DNA of 64,000 nucleotides from positions 62,001 to 126,000 of the forward strand of contig JAHDCC010000003.1 of NCBI GenBank assembly GCA_020630065.1, read 5' to 3'. This document shows positions 18,685 to 28,040 of the stretch, piece by piece; the stretch's first letter is position 1; each line of letters begins with the position of its first letter. Both the position numbers and the translations under genes were made by a program. Source of the DNA: Acidimicrobiales bacterium. Its GTDB lineage: Bacteria > Actinomycetota > Acidimicrobiia > Acidimicrobiales > SZUA-35. Below the pieces are notes generated by a model, which saw only the letters and a list, made by a program, of their open reading frames with translations, ran no database searches and had not been told where the DNA came from.

Positions 18685-19033
18685 CAGCGAACGACACCCA
18701 GACGAGCCAAGTATCACAAGTCACAAAGCGGCATTTTAGCTAGTCGGGACTCTTTAAGCCGCACTTTTGGCTACATCTATAGTGGATATTGATATTTTAA
18801 GGGACTTTCAGCTCAACACTGCATCAGGTTGTTGCTGCACCAACATATCTGGATAGCGTTGTAGCGTAGTAGGCGTATTGTTGGTCCCGGCCAAATTGCC
18901 AGCTAGCTGTCGTCACCGGTGAAGAGATGAATTGATAACAATTTTGAATTTCTTTGTTTGTGTGTCGATTGAAGTAGTAAGGAATACCTCAGATTGCCTA
19001 TTTGGCAACCTTAGCTAGAGGAGTTTTAGATCT
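18685..19033. other. Intergenic region upstream of the NYN coiled-coil gene
   Basis: About 350 bases without a gene. It contains a weak GC-rich stem followed by ACTTTT (around 18727-18770), possibly the trpD terminator, and a perfect inverted repeat AATTG-ATAA-CAATT at 18930-18943 that could be an operator. AGGAG at 19018-19022 is the ribosome site for the next gene. Confidence 0.45.
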
Positions 19034-22000
19034 ATGGGTTCAGAATCGTTGTTACGGGCGGCTTGCGAGAAGGCTTTTTCGGTTGCCCGTGATAGCTATG
19101 AGGCAGACCCGTCGATTGAGCCTCCAGAATCTATGCGGAGTTTTCTTTACGTGGCTCGGTTGCCTCGGCGTGCTATCACAGTGGCACAAAAGGCGTTGGA
19201 AGGTGACGAAGCCTTTCGTGGCCGCGTGGCAGCTGCTGTGACGCCGGAAGAGGTTGGTAAAGCCGGTTATATCTGGCTGCACCGACCGGATGGGTGGGAG
19301 GCTGAGTTTGAAAAGCTCGAACAAGACGCCGACGCCAAAGAAGTAAAGCAGGCTGTTGGGGCGTCTGGGTCTGTCTCGAGGAGACAGTCTCCGACAATTC
19401 CGCCTCCACCTGGATTTGAACCAGGTCAGTTCGCTAACGAACCAGGCCAAACAAAGAACGGCAACGCTACGTCGGATTCGAGTAGCGAGACTGAGGATGA
19501 TATGGGTGATGTTAATGCCATCGAGCATGAGTTATCTAGTCTGCGGGGGCTAGTCGACCGTTTGGCAAACGAAAGACAGTCCGTCAACACCGATGAAGAA
19601 AAGCCAGAGGGTGCCCCTCTGATGCCGTCTAGTGATGGGCCCAAAGCTGTGTCTTCGGGTAATGGCCAGCAAATGCAGGCCGACCTCGACAAAGCTATTC
19701 GTGACCGGGACGAAGCTCGTCGGAAACACTCCGAATCCTTAACCCACCAGCTGGAGTTAGAAAAAGAACTTACGAAGCTTCGTCAAGGGCAAAGCATCGT
19801 TGATGCAGCTCAGGCTGAATCAGATGGCCGTCTAGTAGAGGCCCGTAAAGAGCTCGCCCGAGTTACCGCCAACCGTGACGAAGCTGAACGGCAACGTAAA
19901 GCCACCGTTGAACAGATGACGGGTCTCAACAACGAGATAAATCGTCTCCGGGGCGAGATGAAGGCTTCGGCTGCTACCGCTACCCAGCTTGAAGCAGAAA
20001 TCGCCGAACACGTTTCAGAGAAGAAAACAGCGCAAGATGATCTGGAACAGGCTGGCGTTCGAGCACAACGCCTGGTCGTCACTAACGAAGATCTTTCACG
20101 TCGACTGGTAGAGAGCGAACAAGAAATCGAACGGCTCCGAGTCGAGCTTGACGGGTTTGCCGACCTTGCGCGTCGCTCCGAAACGCTTCAAGCCGAAGCG
20201 GAAGATCTCGCCGATCAGCTTGCGAACGAACGCAACAAAGTGAAAACGGTAGAGGGAGATTTGGCTACGAGCCATTCCCGTATCGATCAACTGATCAATG
20301 AGGTCAACGAGGTCAAATCAGACCGGGATGGTGTCGCTCAACAGGTCGGGACCTTGCAAGAGTCACTGGGCGAAGCCCTTACCGACCTTTCTGAATCTCG
20401 AGTCAGCCGAGATGCCGAACGTATTTCGACACAAGAATACCGGGCTGAGCGCGATGAGCTGAGAGTCGAGCTTGCTCGACTGCAAGAGATTGACAACGAA
20501 CAGTCAGCGAAACTTGATGAGTTAGTGGCGGAACAGTCCGCCCACGCCTCGCTCAAACAGCGATCTGCCGAACTTGAAGAGCGGGTAGTGGAACTCGACG
20601 TCGCCTCTTCGAAGTTGAAGACCGACCTTACCAGGGTGGTCTCAGAACGCGATAAAGTCACCGATCAACTCAAGTCACAAACTGAAGAGCTGGAGACGTT
20701 GCGGTCCGACGTAGGCCGATTGAATCAGGAGAGTTCGTCTTCAACAGCTGCATTAGAAAAGGCTGAAGGCTCCCTGGAAGAAGTTCGGGTTGAACGAGAA
20801 ACTCTCGCCACCCAGCTCGCCGAAGCTGAACAGCGAGTTACAGCCGCTGACGCTCAAGCCAACAAATTCCAAGAACAGCTTGAAGAAGCGCTTTCGAACC
20901 TCGGAACGATTCAGACCCAGATCGAGAACCAACAAGCTGAGATTGAATCCTCAACTTCTCAGCTAGTTCTAGAACGAGAACGAGCAGACGAGTACAAGAT
21001 TGCTGCCGAAACCCACGAAAAGGCTTTGCAGGCGTTAACCAACCAGTCACACGAGGACCGGGAAGCAGCAAAAGGGACCACCGCTGAGCTAGAAGCAGCG
21101 AAGGAACAAGCTGATCAAGCCAATAAAGATCTGTCGAAGGCCAAAAAAGAGCTAGAAAATTCCCAGAAAGAGCTCCAGAAATCTGGTGGAGAGCTTTCAA
21201 AGACTCAGGAAGAGCTACGGAAAGCTAAGGTCGAACTTGGGAACGCACAGAATGAGCTGGCCAAAGCCAAAGCCGACGTCGAAGATGCAACCAAACAGTT
21301 GGACGAACAGAAATCGGCACTGTCCAGCCAGCCAGAGAACGTAATCTCTACACATGTCGCTGCTACCCGAGACGTGACAGACCAGGTGTCTTCAGTCGAA
21401 GATACCAAGCGCGATGCGAACGATACTCAGGAAGTTCCGGCCGCTGACGCCTCCACAGACCCTACACCTGCTTCTATCGATCCAGGTGAGTCGTTAGGGC
21501 TTAAAGTTGTTGAAGGCGACCCTAAAGATGAAGCGTCAGATGCGGATGAAGCTTCAGACATTACTGTTCAAGCGGATGATCCGAAGACAGAGTCGGAAAT
21601 CTCCGATGGCTCGGGCGTTGCTTCACTAATACGGTCGGTTCCCGACGAAGATCGCACCGCGTCCTCATCTGATTCTACCGATGGGCGTGAGGAGCCAAAG
21701 TCGAAGTCGCTTCGTCCCCCAAGTGTTCTAGACAATGAAGCCGAAGAAGACGATAAAGGTGGAAACGACGAACTCGATGAACTGAGTAATCTACTTTCCC
21801 AAAAGGTCACAAGCTTCCCGGGAAGTGAAGATGCCGAGGATTCCGACTCGCAGTCCGTTGACCGAGACGATGTGACATTCTTCGGTGAGCGCAGTGGCGA
21901 GGGTGAAGGAAATACAATAGGACGCCCGCCTAGTGTGTTCTCTACCGGAGAGCTGGTCGCTCTGCAGGCCGCAGAAAACGATGAAGACTCAGATGTCACG

Positions 22001-22543
22001 TTTCAACCGCCATCCGACACCCCAATTTCGGCTATCTCGCCGCTGAAGTCACCTAGCGATGATGACGACACAAGTTTGGTTTCAAATGACCGGCGCAAGG
22101 TTGAAATCCCGGCTGAGATCGCTAGCCGGGGAGGAGTCGAGCTTGCTCGATTTGTTGTGGAGTCCCCAGAGATAGTTCTTCTGGTCGATGGAGACGGCGT
22201 AGCCAAGATGGGTTGGTCGTCTCGTACCGTAGGAGAGCAGCGAGAAGCCTTGGTTTCTTGGCTGGCAGATTTAACTGCAAGCACCGGTGCTAGCTCTGAT
22301 GTGGTGTTCGATGGTCGACTTGGTGACGATACGGCACTTCCGGCGTCTCGTGTTGTGAGTATTCGCCTGAGCACGCCGCCAACCGAACCTGCAGCCGCTC
22401 TCGACGAACTCGTGGACGCATATCCGCCTCAGTTCCCGATAGCGGTCGTCACCGACAACGCAGCGCTTAAGGATGCTGCACAGGAGAGGGGAGCTGTGGC
22501 GTTGTCAAACGCTCAGTTGCTCGATTTGTTCACTCCTGAGTAG
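19034..22543 (+). CDS. Giant coiled-coil protein with C-terminal NYN (PIN-like) domain
   Basis: A 1169-residue protein. Residues 1-105 match the N-terminal helical domain of actinobacterial NYN proteins (FLYVARLPRRAI, AGYIWLHRPDGWE). Residues about 215-762 are an almost unbroken coiled coil. Residues about 765-1020 are acidic and look disordered. The C-terminal ~140 residues are an NYN/YacP-like ribonuclease fold with the acidic positions of the family in LLVDGDGVAKMGW, VVFDGRLGDD and VVTDNAALKD. Such proteins are usually 300-450 residues, so the middle is greatly enlarged. Start ATG 19034 has AGGAG eleven bases upstream. Catalysis on RNA is expected from the family but not proven. The nearest genes give no functional hint. 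Confidence 0.88.
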   Translation: MGSESLLRAACEKAFSVARDSYEADPSIEPPESMRSFLYVARLPRRAITVAQKALEGDEAFRGRVAAAVTPEEVGKAGYIWLHRPDGWEAEFEKLEQDADAKEVKQAVGASGSVSRRQSPTIPPPPGFEPGQFANEPGQTKNGNATSDSSSETEDDMGDVNAIEHELSSLRGLVDRLANERQSVNTDEEKPEGAPLMPSSDGPKAVSSGNGQQMQADLDKAIRDRDEARRKHSESLTHQLELEKELTKLRQGQSIVDAAQAESDGRLVEARKELARVTANRDEAERQRKATVEQMTGLNNEINRLRGEMKASAATATQLEAEIAEHVSEKKTAQDDLEQAGVRAQRLVVTNEDLSRRLVESEQEIERLRVELDGFADLARRSETLQAEAEDLADQLANERNKVKTVEGDLATSHSRIDQLINEVNEVKSDRDGVAQQVGTLQESLGEALTDLSESRVSRDAERISTQEYRAERDELRVELARLQEIDNEQSAKLDELVAEQSAHASLKQRSAELEERVVELDVASSKLKTDLTRVVSERDKVTDQLKSQTEELETLRSDVGRLNQESSSSTAALEKAEGSLEEVRVERETLATQLAEAEQRVTAADAQANKFQEQLEEALSNLGTIQTQIENQQAEIESSTSQLVLERERADEYKIAAETHEKALQALTNQSHEDREAAKGTTAELEAAKEQADQANKDLSKAKKELENSQKELQKSGGELSKTQEELRKAKVELGNAQNELAKAKADVEDATKQLDEQKSALSSQPENVISTHVAATRDVTDQVSSVEDTKRDANDTQEVPAADASTDPTPASIDPGESLGLKVVEGDPKDEASDADEASDITVQADDPKTESEISDGSGVASLIRSVPDEDRTASSSDSTDGREEPKSKSLRPPSVLDNEAEEDDKGGNDELDELSNLLSQKVTSFPGSEDAEDSDSQSVDRDDVTFFGERSGEGEGNTIGRPPSVFSTGELVALQAAENDEDSDVTFQPPSDTPISAISPLKSPSDDDDTSLVSNDRRKVEIPAEIASRGGVELARFVVESPEIVLLVDGDGVAKMGWSSRTVGEQREALVSWLADLTASTGASSDVVFDGRLGDDTALPASRVVSIRLSTPPTEPAAALDELVDAYPPQFPIAVVTDNAALKDAAQERGAVALSNAQLLDLFTPE

Positions 22544-22587
22544 GCCGCTAGAGGTCAGTGACCGAAAAATAACCGCCGTTGATACGA

Positions 22588-22974
22588 CTAGCTTGTTTGT
22601 TCGCTAACGGTTTGGAGTTCAATGCCCCCACGAGGTCGTTGAGTGAGTGTTACTCGAACGCGATGTGCTTTTGCTGTGGTTAGAATTTCGGATGCTATGT
22701 CAGCTGCCAATGTTTCGGCGAAGATTTCTGCGTCACGAAACGACCAGAGGTAGAGCTTTAACGACTTTGATTCGACGCAGAGTTGGTCGGGTTCATAGTA
22801 GATCTCTACGGTCGAAATATCGGGTTGTTTGGTTACTGGGCAGACCGACGACAGTTCCTCAGTGGTAAAGGTCACGCTCGTGCAGTTTGGAGGGGCAGGA
22901 AAGCATTCAACATGGTTGACGGCGGCTCGTATTGTCGAGCCGAGTATTGTAAGGTTCTCTTGGTTGGCGCTCAT
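22588..22974 (-). CDS. queF: NADPH-dependent 7-cyano-7-deazaguanine reductase (QueF, short type)
   Basis: Reduces preQ0 to preQ1 in queuosine synthesis. ATG 22974 is preferred (GGGGGG just upstream) over the TTG at 23013, giving 128 residues, the unimodular length. The nucleophile Cys45 is in SVCPVTKQPD with Asp52, and VESKSLKLYLWSFRD is the family signature. Glu87 is retained in FAET, but the residue usually His before it is Ala86. It starts 87 bases from divergent egtB. QueG, for the last step of the pathway, lies 4 kb away. Confidence 0.92.
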   Translation of the reverse strand: MSANQENLTILGSTIRAAVNHVECFPAPPNCTSVTFTTEELSSVCPVTKQPDISTVEIYYEPDQLCVESKSLKLYLWSFRDAEIFAETLAADIASEILTTAKAHRVRVTLTQRPRGGIELQTVSEQTS

Positions 22975-23061
22975 GCCCCCCAGATTACAGTCGTGGTATG
23001 AGCTAAAATACAAGATTCAGATGATGGGAACATTTTCACTGTCACAGAAGTTGGTTACTGT

Positions 23062-24360
23062 ATGAGCGTGGTTGATGTCGGTGTTTCAAGGGAGGGTTTG
23101 GCCGCCCTTTTGAACCAGGTGCGTAAAAGGACGGAGTCGCTGGCGGGTCCGTTGTCGGCCGAGGACCAGACGGTTCAATCTATGCCCGACTGCAGCCCGA
23201 CGAAATGGCACAGGGCTCACACGACATGGTTTTTCGAGACTTTTGTTCTGGGAACCTATGTTGACGACTACCGGCCAGTAGACGAACGGTTTAACTACCT
23301 GTTTAATAGCTATTATGTGGCGGCCGGTCCTCGTTATTCCCGGCATGAGCGAGGAAACCTAACCCGACCAGGATGTGATGAAATTGGTCGGTACCGCTCC
23401 CAGATCGATCAACGCCTCGAAACTCTTCTTGAACGTTGTTCCGAATCTGATTTTGCCGAGATAGCGAATCTAGTTATTTTGGGGCTGAACCATGAAGAAC
23501 AACACCAAGAGCTTCTTCTCGCCGACGCCAAACATATGCTTTCGTTCGGTTTGGGAGACACCGCCTACCATAAGCAGCCGAAACCGGCGGCCGGGGTAGC
23601 TTCTCCGATGTCTTGGGTCGACTATGACGGTGGTCTAGTCGAGGTTGGTTACTCCGGTGATTCATTTCATTTCGACAATGAATTTCCCCGACATCAGACA
23701 TTCCTCCAGCCGTACCAGCTCGCCGACCGTCTCGTGACGGTAGGTGAATGGTTGGACTTTGTCGAAGATGGTGGATACCGACGCCCCGAAATGTGGCTTT
23801 CTGACGGGTGGGTCCAACGAGAACGTCGGGGCTGGGAAATGCCACTGTATTGGTCGAAGAACGATGCAGGTGACTATCAAGTTCATTCGATGTATGGCAC
23901 GACGCCACTCGAAGAGAGCGAGCCGGTGGCTCACATCTCGTTCTATGAAGCCGACGCATTCGCATCGTGGGCTGGTAAACGCCTGCCGACAGAGGCGGAA
24001 TGGGAACATGCTGCAGCGGCTGAATTTCGGGCTGTACGCGGCAACTTTATGGAATCGGGTGTATTTCACCCAACGTCTGCATCGCAGAGCGCTGAGAAAG
24101 CAAAACAGCTCGACTCAGACGGTTTGTCTCAACAATTTGGAGATTGTTGGGAATGGACAGCCAGCCCCTATCGGCCGTATCCCGGTTACCGCATTCCTGA
24201 TGGAGCGATTGGGGAGTACAACGGAAAGTTCATGATTAACACAATGGTTCTGAAGGGTGGGTGTGCCTTCACTCCGGAGAAACATATACGTTCCACCTAC
24301 AGAAACTTCTACCATCCTCATACCCGTTGGCATCTCTCAGGCCTTCGACTAGCCAACTAG
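23062..24360 (+). CDS. egtB: Ergothioneine synthase EgtB (iron-dependent sulfoxide synthase)
   Basis: Joins a thiol donor to the imidazole of hercynine with oxygen, the central step of ergothioneine synthesis. The DinB-type N-terminal domain carries three likely iron ligands: His53 (WHRAHTTWFFE), His144 and His148 (HEEQHQELL). The C-terminal FGE-sulfatase domain runs from about 190 (VEVGYSGDSFHFDNEFPRH) to the end, with LPTEAEWEHAA and VLKGGCAFTPEKHIRSTYR. The 432-residue length is normal. It is followed eight bases later by egtD. Whether the donor is gamma-glutamylcysteine or cysteine cannot be read from the sequence; egtA, egtC and egtE are not here. Confidence 0.93.
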   Translation: MSVVDVGVSREGLAALLNQVRKRTESLAGPLSAEDQTVQSMPDCSPTKWHRAHTTWFFETFVLGTYVDDYRPVDERFNYLFNSYYVAAGPRYSRHERGNLTRPGCDEIGRYRSQIDQRLETLLERCSESDFAEIANLVILGLNHEEQHQELLLADAKHMLSFGLGDTAYHKQPKPAAGVASPMSWVDYDGGLVEVGYSGDSFHFDNEFPRHQTFLQPYQLADRLVTVGEWLDFVEDGGYRRPEMWLSDGWVQRERRGWEMPLYWSKNDAGDYQVHSMYGTTPLEESEPVAHISFYEADAFASWAGKRLPTEAEWEHAAAAEFRAVRGNFMESGVFHPTSASQSAEKAKQLDSDGLSQQFGDCWEWTASPYRPYPGYRIPDGAIGEYNGKFMINTMVLKGGCAFTPEKHIRSTYRNFYHPHTRWHLSGLRLAN

Positions 24361-24368
24361 GACTTTTC

Positions 24369-25364
24369 GTGAACGAATCTTCTTTGTCCATCGATATCCG
24401 GCTGCCTTCTGACTGGGCAGACGACGAGATGCGAGCCGATATGACTCGTGCCTTCACGGGCTCTCCAATTGTTCTTCCGCCAAAGTGGTTGTACGACCAC
24501 CGGGGAAGCGAAATCTTTTCGGAGATTACCAGGCTTAAAGAGTACTACCCGACAGAAGCCGAACGTAGCCTTCTGAAACGGCACGCTGACGAAATCGCGT
24601 CGGTAACTGGGGCAGACACGATCGTTGAACTTGGTTCAGGCACTAGCGATAAAACTCGAACATTGCTGGATTCTTTTGCCGCCACCAATCAGCTGACAAA
24701 ATTTGCTCCGGTCGATGTGAGCGAAGACACGCTGAGAGGGGCGGCGGCAATACTCGACAAACGTTACCCCGGTATCGAGATCGCCGGACTAGTCGGCGAC
24801 TTCACCCGCCATCTGCCACATCTCCCAACAGGAGACAAACGCCTCGTGGCCTTTCTTGGGGGAACAATCGGAAATTTCTACGTCGAAGAACGACGAGCGT
24901 TTCTAGGAGCCCTAGCTGATGTGCTCCATGACGGTGAATGGCTATTACTTGGTTTCGACCCGCTGAAAAGTGTCGACAAAATTTTGGACGCCTACAACGA
25001 CGAACCTGGGGTGACCGCAAAGTTTGTCCGTAACGTGCTGTCAGTAATCAACAACAAGCTAGGTGCCGACTTCGACCTGTCCGAATTTGAATACATTCCG
25101 TTTTGGGACGGCACCGAAAATCGGGTCGACATGCGATTGCGGTCGTCCGTTCCGCAACAGATTCGGATTGAGAGTCTCGACCTACATGTTGATCTCGGTG
25201 AAGGTGAGGAGATCCGGGTAGAGATATCGACTAAATTCAGCCCTGGCTACCTTTCTGAAGAAATCAAACAGGCAGGTTTCAACGTTCATTCGGTGTTCCT
25301 GGCCGAGAACGACGAATTTGGTCTTTTACTTGCGGAACGGTCACCGGCGGCGCAAACCAGCTGA
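24369..25364 (+). CDS. egtD: Histidine N-alpha-methyltransferase EgtD
   Basis: Trimethylates histidine to hercynine using SAM, the substrate for EgtB. GTG 24369, eight bases after egtB, is chosen; the longer frame from 24261 would run deep inside egtB. The 331-residue protein has the family N-terminus (FTGSPIVLPPKWLYDHRGSEIFSEIT, residues about 28-53), SAM-binding IVELGSGTSDKTRTLL, FLGGTIGNF, and the C-terminal EFSTKFSP-like segment reading EISTKFSPGYL. Together with egtB it forms a two-gene ergothioneine operon. Confidence 0.95.
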   Translation: MNESSLSIDIRLPSDWADDEMRADMTRAFTGSPIVLPPKWLYDHRGSEIFSEITRLKEYYPTEAERSLLKRHADEIASVTGADTIVELGSGTSDKTRTLLDSFAATNQLTKFAPVDVSEDTLRGAAAILDKRYPGIEIAGLVGDFTRHLPHLPTGDKRLVAFLGGTIGNFYVEERRAFLGALADVLHDGEWLLLGFDPLKSVDKILDAYNDEPGVTAKFVRNVLSVINNKLGADFDLSEFEYIPFWDGTENRVDMRLRSSVPQQIRIESLDLHVDLGEGEEIRVEISTKFSPGYLSEEIKQAGFNVHSVFLAENDEFGLLLAERSPAAQTS

Positions 25365-25372
25365 GAAGCTAG

Positions 25373-26536
25373 TTAACGGAAGTCGAAGCAGATTTTCACT
25401 GCACCTCTCGGCCCTGCTTGAGCAGCATGGGTGATGGCGTCGGTGTATCGATCTAGTGGATAGGTGGCCGTCACCAAACGACCTAGATCTGCGGACTTAA
25501 CCAAGTCGAATGCCAAATCGAAACTGTGAACGGTAGAGCCGTCGTCGAGTTTTTCAGTCCCGTAGGTGTAGGCGCCGACCAGTTCAGTTTCTCGGTGCCA
25601 CAACGCGGTCATATCAACTTTCACGTTGCCTGGCATGCCTAACAGAACTACTCGTCCTCTCGGTCGGCAGATACCTATTGCTTGATTGATAGAGGCGTCA
25701 TTGCCGACAGCGTCGATAACGACATCGGCTCCACCCGATAAGTCGTCTCCGATCATGAAACTGCCGGTGGAACGCCTAACGGCCCGGGTGAGCTCAGAGG
25801 GCTTGACTACGATGTCTGCGCCTAGTTCGTGAGCGTATTTTTGCTGTTCCGGGTATTTAGCTGCAGCGATAACAGTACATGTCGGTATGTGCGACTTGAT
25901 GGCTGCGATGGTCACGAGACCCATTGTTCCAGCCCCAATCACAACAGCGGTGCTGTGTTCGGCGATGTTGGCCCTGAGCATCGCATGAACGCCACTGGCT
26001 GTTGGTTCAACCATTACCGCAGCTTCGTCGCTCAAGTCATTGTCGACCGAATGTAATTGCGAGTTATGAGCGATGAATTCGTCTGACCAGGCGCCTCCAG
26101 TTGAGCAACATCCACCAGTTTGGATACCAGCTTCAATAGTGCCGCCAACCAGGTGTCGATAGTCATCACCATCGGCTGGGGCCGCTCCGGGGAAAGGCGG
26201 TTCAAATCCGCGGGCTTCGTGCCCGAGAACGGGCTCAAGGACGACCCGTTCCCCTTTTTCGTTTGTGCCGACCGCTTCATGGCCTAGAACGAAAGGAAAC
26301 GAGACCCAAGGTTCGAAGTATGCAGCCGACTTGCCATCAACTGTCGCTAAGTCGGATCCGCATATGCCGGCCAGACGGGTCGTAATCCGCTCCCAACCGT
26401 CTGCAGGTTTAGGTATCGACTCGAGGTTAACGAGGGATAGAGGTCCAGACGAGGCTCCACTTCCAGCTGAAAACCGTGATGTAACGGCTGCGGCGACGTA
26501 TCGAACTTCTTTGCGTTGAAACTCTAGAGCTTTCAC
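25373..26536 (-). CDS. Zinc-type medium-chain alcohol dehydrogenase
   Basis: NAD(P)-dependent MDR dehydrogenase, substrate unknown. GTG 26536 is preferred because it gives the usual opening VKALEFQRKEVRY; the frame stays open to 26629. Catalytic zinc ligands Cys59 (ICGSDLATVDG), His86 and Glu87 (LGHEAVG) are present. The cofactor fold follows with VIGAGTMGLVTIAAIK. The four-Cys structural zinc loop of classical alcohol dehydrogenases is not apparent: the corresponding segment (ARGFEPPFPGAAPADGDD) lacks it. It converges with egtD (8 bases apart) and is divergent from the small Cys protein. Confidence 0.88.
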   Translation of the reverse strand: MKALEFQRKEVRYVAAAVTSRFSAGSGASSGPLSLVNLESIPKPADGWERITTRLAGICGSDLATVDGKSAAYFEPWVSFPFVLGHEAVGTNEKGERVVLEPVLGHEARGFEPPFPGAAPADGDDYRHLVGGTIEAGIQTGGCCSTGGAWSDEFIAHNSQLHSVDNDLSDEAAVMVEPTASGVHAMLRANIAEHSTAVVIGAGTMGLVTIAAIKSHIPTCTVIAAAKYPEQQKYAHELGADIVVKPSELTRAVRRSTGSFMIGDDLSGGADVVIDAVGNDASINQAIGICRPRGRVVLLGMPGNVKVDMTALWHRETELVGAYTYGTEKLDDGSTVHSFDLAFDLVKSADLGRLVTATYPLDRYTDAITHAAQAGPRGAVKICFDFR

Positions 26537-26651
26537 CCATCGAACGATAGCTGCAGTTTTACGGGTCTGACGTATTTGGTGGGCACCGGATTCCGTTTGT
26601 TCAGCGCAACGGATGAAGTTGACTGTCACACCAGGTATTTATTGTTGGGCT

Positions 26652-26852
26652 ATGGATATAACAATTGATTGTGGCACTTGTAGCCAACAAAACACTTCTG
26701 CTTGTAATGGTTGTGTTGTCACGTTTTTAGCGGAACGAGAACCAGATGAGGCTGTTGTTCTAGCGATGGATGACTATTCGGCTTTGCGGCGCTTAGAGAC
26801 AGCTGGCCTAGTTCCCAAACTTCGTCACGATGAATGGAATGACGCTATCTAG
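26652..26852 (+). CDS. Small conserved actinobacterial protein with CxxC-x7-CxxC
   Basis: A 66-residue protein starting at ATG 26652 (the frame extends to 26613, but MDITIDCGTC is the conserved opening). Cys7, Cys10, Cys18 and Cys21 form CGTC and CNGC pairs, able to bind zinc or an iron-sulfur cluster; the rest is a helix with RRLETAGLVPKLRH. I recall similar short proteins in other actinobacteria, without a known function. It begins 115 bases from the divergent dehydrogenase gene and precedes queG by 66 bases. Confidence 0.8.
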   Translation: MDITIDCGTCSQQNTSACNGCVVTFLAEREPDEAVVLAMDDYSALRRLETAGLVPKLRHDEWNDAI

Positions 26853-26918
26853 GTAACAGAATCGAAGGTTTCGAACCGCTCGAGCCCCAAGAGGGAAGAT
26901 TTCTGGCAATCTGAATAG

Positions 26919-28028
26919 GTGGGTAGGTCCTTAGAAGCCGAAGAATTGCTGAAGCTAGGCTACGAGGCTGGGCTCTCAGCGGTTGGCATAACTACTGCCG
27001 ATGACCTTTTCCCGGCGGCAGACGTCCTTCCTATTCGTAAGGCGTCCGGGCTGGCCGATCGTATGCAGTTCACCTACAGAAACCCGGCCCGATCGTCGTC
27101 GCCAACTAGAGTTCTTGAAACAGCTCGTTCCGTAATAACTGGTGCCCTGAACTACTATCAGGGGCCACGCGCCGATATCCAAACCTCAACCCATGCCGAG
27201 ATCGCAAGATATTCATGGGAGGACTACTACGCTGAGCTTCGTTTAGGGCTTGAACCAATCGCCGAAGCAGTGCGGCAACACGGCGGGAAAGCCCAGATAT
27301 TGGCCGATAGCAACGCCCTCGTCGATCGAAACGCCGCCTGGCGCTCTGGGCTTGGCTGGTATGGGAAAAACGCGAATCTAATAATCCCAGGTCACGGAAG
27401 CTGGGTAGTGCTTGGCGCCGTCGTCACCGATGTCGAACTCGCTCCGACCGGGCCACCACAAACTGACCAGTGTGGGGCTTGCTCATCGTGTGTAACCGAC
27501 TGTCCAACCGGGGCGATTCTGGCACCCGGAGTAATAGACGCTAGACGTTGTATAGCTTGGCTTGTCCAGGCGGACGGAGAGATCCCTATCGAATATCGGA
27601 CCGCTGTAGGTAACCGCATTTACGGATGTGATGAATGCCAGGAGGTGTGCCCGCCGAATCGGTCCGCTCCGGTTGTGATCAAATCCAAAGCTACGCACGA
27701 CTCCCAAACAGCCGACATAGTGTGGATTCTCACCTGTAGCGATGAACAGTTGTTAGCCAAGTACGGCCGTTGGTACATCGCGGACCGAAACTGTGATGTC
27801 ATACGACGAACGGCGCTCGTTGTTCTCGGTAATACCGCCGATCCCGCTGACCAGAATGTCCAAAACCTCATCACACGCTATTTGCAACATGACAATCCAA
27901 CGCTGAGAGCACATACAGTATGGGCAACAAAGCGCCTTGGTCTACATTCCTTTCTTGAAAATGTAGACGCAGATCCGGATCCGGCGGTTCAGCGTGAACT
28001 TCGAGCTACGGTGGATACACGGCTTTAA
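26919..28028 (+). CDS. queG: Epoxyqueuosine reductase QueG
   Basis: Reduces epoxyqueuosine to queuosine in tRNA, a cobalamin and [4Fe-4S]-dependent step. Two ferredoxin-type cluster motifs are seen: CGACSSCVTDCP and CDECQEVCP. GWYGKNANLII in the N-terminal domain is typical, and HEAT-like helices end the protein. GTG 26919 gives 369 residues. It runs into the PimB-like gene 12 bases later. QueF in the same region supports a working queuosine pathway, although queA and tgt are not in the window. Confidence 0.93.
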   Translation: MGRSLEAEELLKLGYEAGLSAVGITTADDLFPAADVLPIRKASGLADRMQFTYRNPARSSSPTRVLETARSVITGALNYYQGPRADIQTSTHAEIARYSWEDYYAELRLGLEPIAEAVRQHGGKAQILADSNALVDRNAAWRSGLGWYGKNANLIIPGHGSWVVLGAVVTDVELAPTGPPQTDQCGACSSCVTDCPTGAILAPGVIDARRCIAWLVQADGEIPIEYRTAVGNRIYGCDECQEVCPPNRSAPVVIKSKATHDSQTADIVWILTCSDEQLLAKYGRWYIADRNCDVIRRTALVVLGNTADPADQNVQNLITRYLQHDNPTLRAHTVWATKRLGLHSFLENVDADPDPAVQRELRATVDTRL

Positions 28029-28040
28029 TAGACGGTACTC

